Notes under the pieces: generated by a model | Databases searched by the model: none | What the model was told of the DNA's origin: nothing | The model's input: the letters and a program-made list of their open reading frames with translations, nothing else | Assembly (NCBI GenBank): GCA_003228495.1 | Contig: QIDY01000155.1 | Location: forward strand, 1-5,406 | Reading direction: 5' to 3' | DNA from: Nitrospirota bacterium | Lineage (GTDB): Bacteria; Nitrospirota; Nitrospiria; Nitrospirales; UBA8639 | Length of the DNA: 5,406 nt | Translations under genes and position numbers: made by a program | Part shown: piece by piece, positions 5,379 to 5,406 of the stretch | Position numbering within the stretch: position 1 is the stretch's first letter | Layout of the letters: each line of letters begins with the position of its first letter

Positions 5379-5406
5379 ATGCCCATCACCAAAGTAAAAG
5401 ACGAAG
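5379..5406 (+). CDS. Start of an unidentified gene under the palindrome-bearing promoter (cut by right edge)
   Basis: Only nine codons are visible, reading MPITKVKDE, too few to assign a family. The start is well supported by an AAGGAG ribosome binding site and a near-consensus promoter just upstream. Its position, divergent from the DUF1330-TetR pair with a palindrome in its promoter spacer, suggests it is the repressor's main target, which in such arrangements is often an efflux pump, oxidoreductase or hydrolase. That function is not shown here. Confidence 0.6.

Overview
The window looks like ordinary chromosomal DNA from a free-living, probably Gram-negative bacterium. Base composition is balanced, genes are compact, and no transposase, integrase, tRNA, rRNA or CRISPR array was seen. 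A membrane pyrophosphatase, an RluE-type pseudouridine synthase and a compact HflK/HflC pair with a short HflK N-terminus would fit a Nitrospirota-like or similar deep-branching lineage. That placement is a weak inference from protein style, not a demonstrated assignment.

Layout: (1) 1-318, minus strand: N-terminal 106 codons of a membrane-bound ion-translocating pyrophosphatase (hppA) that continues past the left edge. (2) 319-731: about 410 bases without a gene, holding the hppA leader and a strong inverted repeat at 567-591. (3) 732-1328, minus: RluE-family 23S rRNA pseudouridine synthase. (4) 1504-3383, plus: hflK-hflC, overlapping by ATGA and clearly translationally coupled; they encode the two SPFH-domain membrane subunits that surround FtsH. 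(5) 3444-4108, plus: a pentapeptide-repeat protein gene whose frame is broken by an apparent one-base deletion near 3520. (6) 4170-4204: a rho-independent terminator closing the plus-strand group; its stem contains the stop codon of the convergent TetR gene. (7) 4197-4784 and 4829-5134, minus: a TetR-family repressor and a small DUF1330 protein, probably co-transcribed. (8) 5329-5406, plus: a textbook promoter whose 17-bp spacer is occupied by a perfect 16-bp palindrome, followed by a strong ribosome binding site and the first 9 codons of a gene cut by the right edge.

Working together: hflK and hflC form one membrane quality-control operon. The pentapeptide gene downstream may be read by run-through. 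The right-hand module (DUF1330, TetR, divergent target gene) reads as a self-contained repressor-controlled unit in which TetR would block RNA polymerase at the palindrome until an unknown ligand releases it. The most interesting items are the frameshifted pentapeptide gene and the promoter-embedded palindrome. I see no evidence of a wholly new system.
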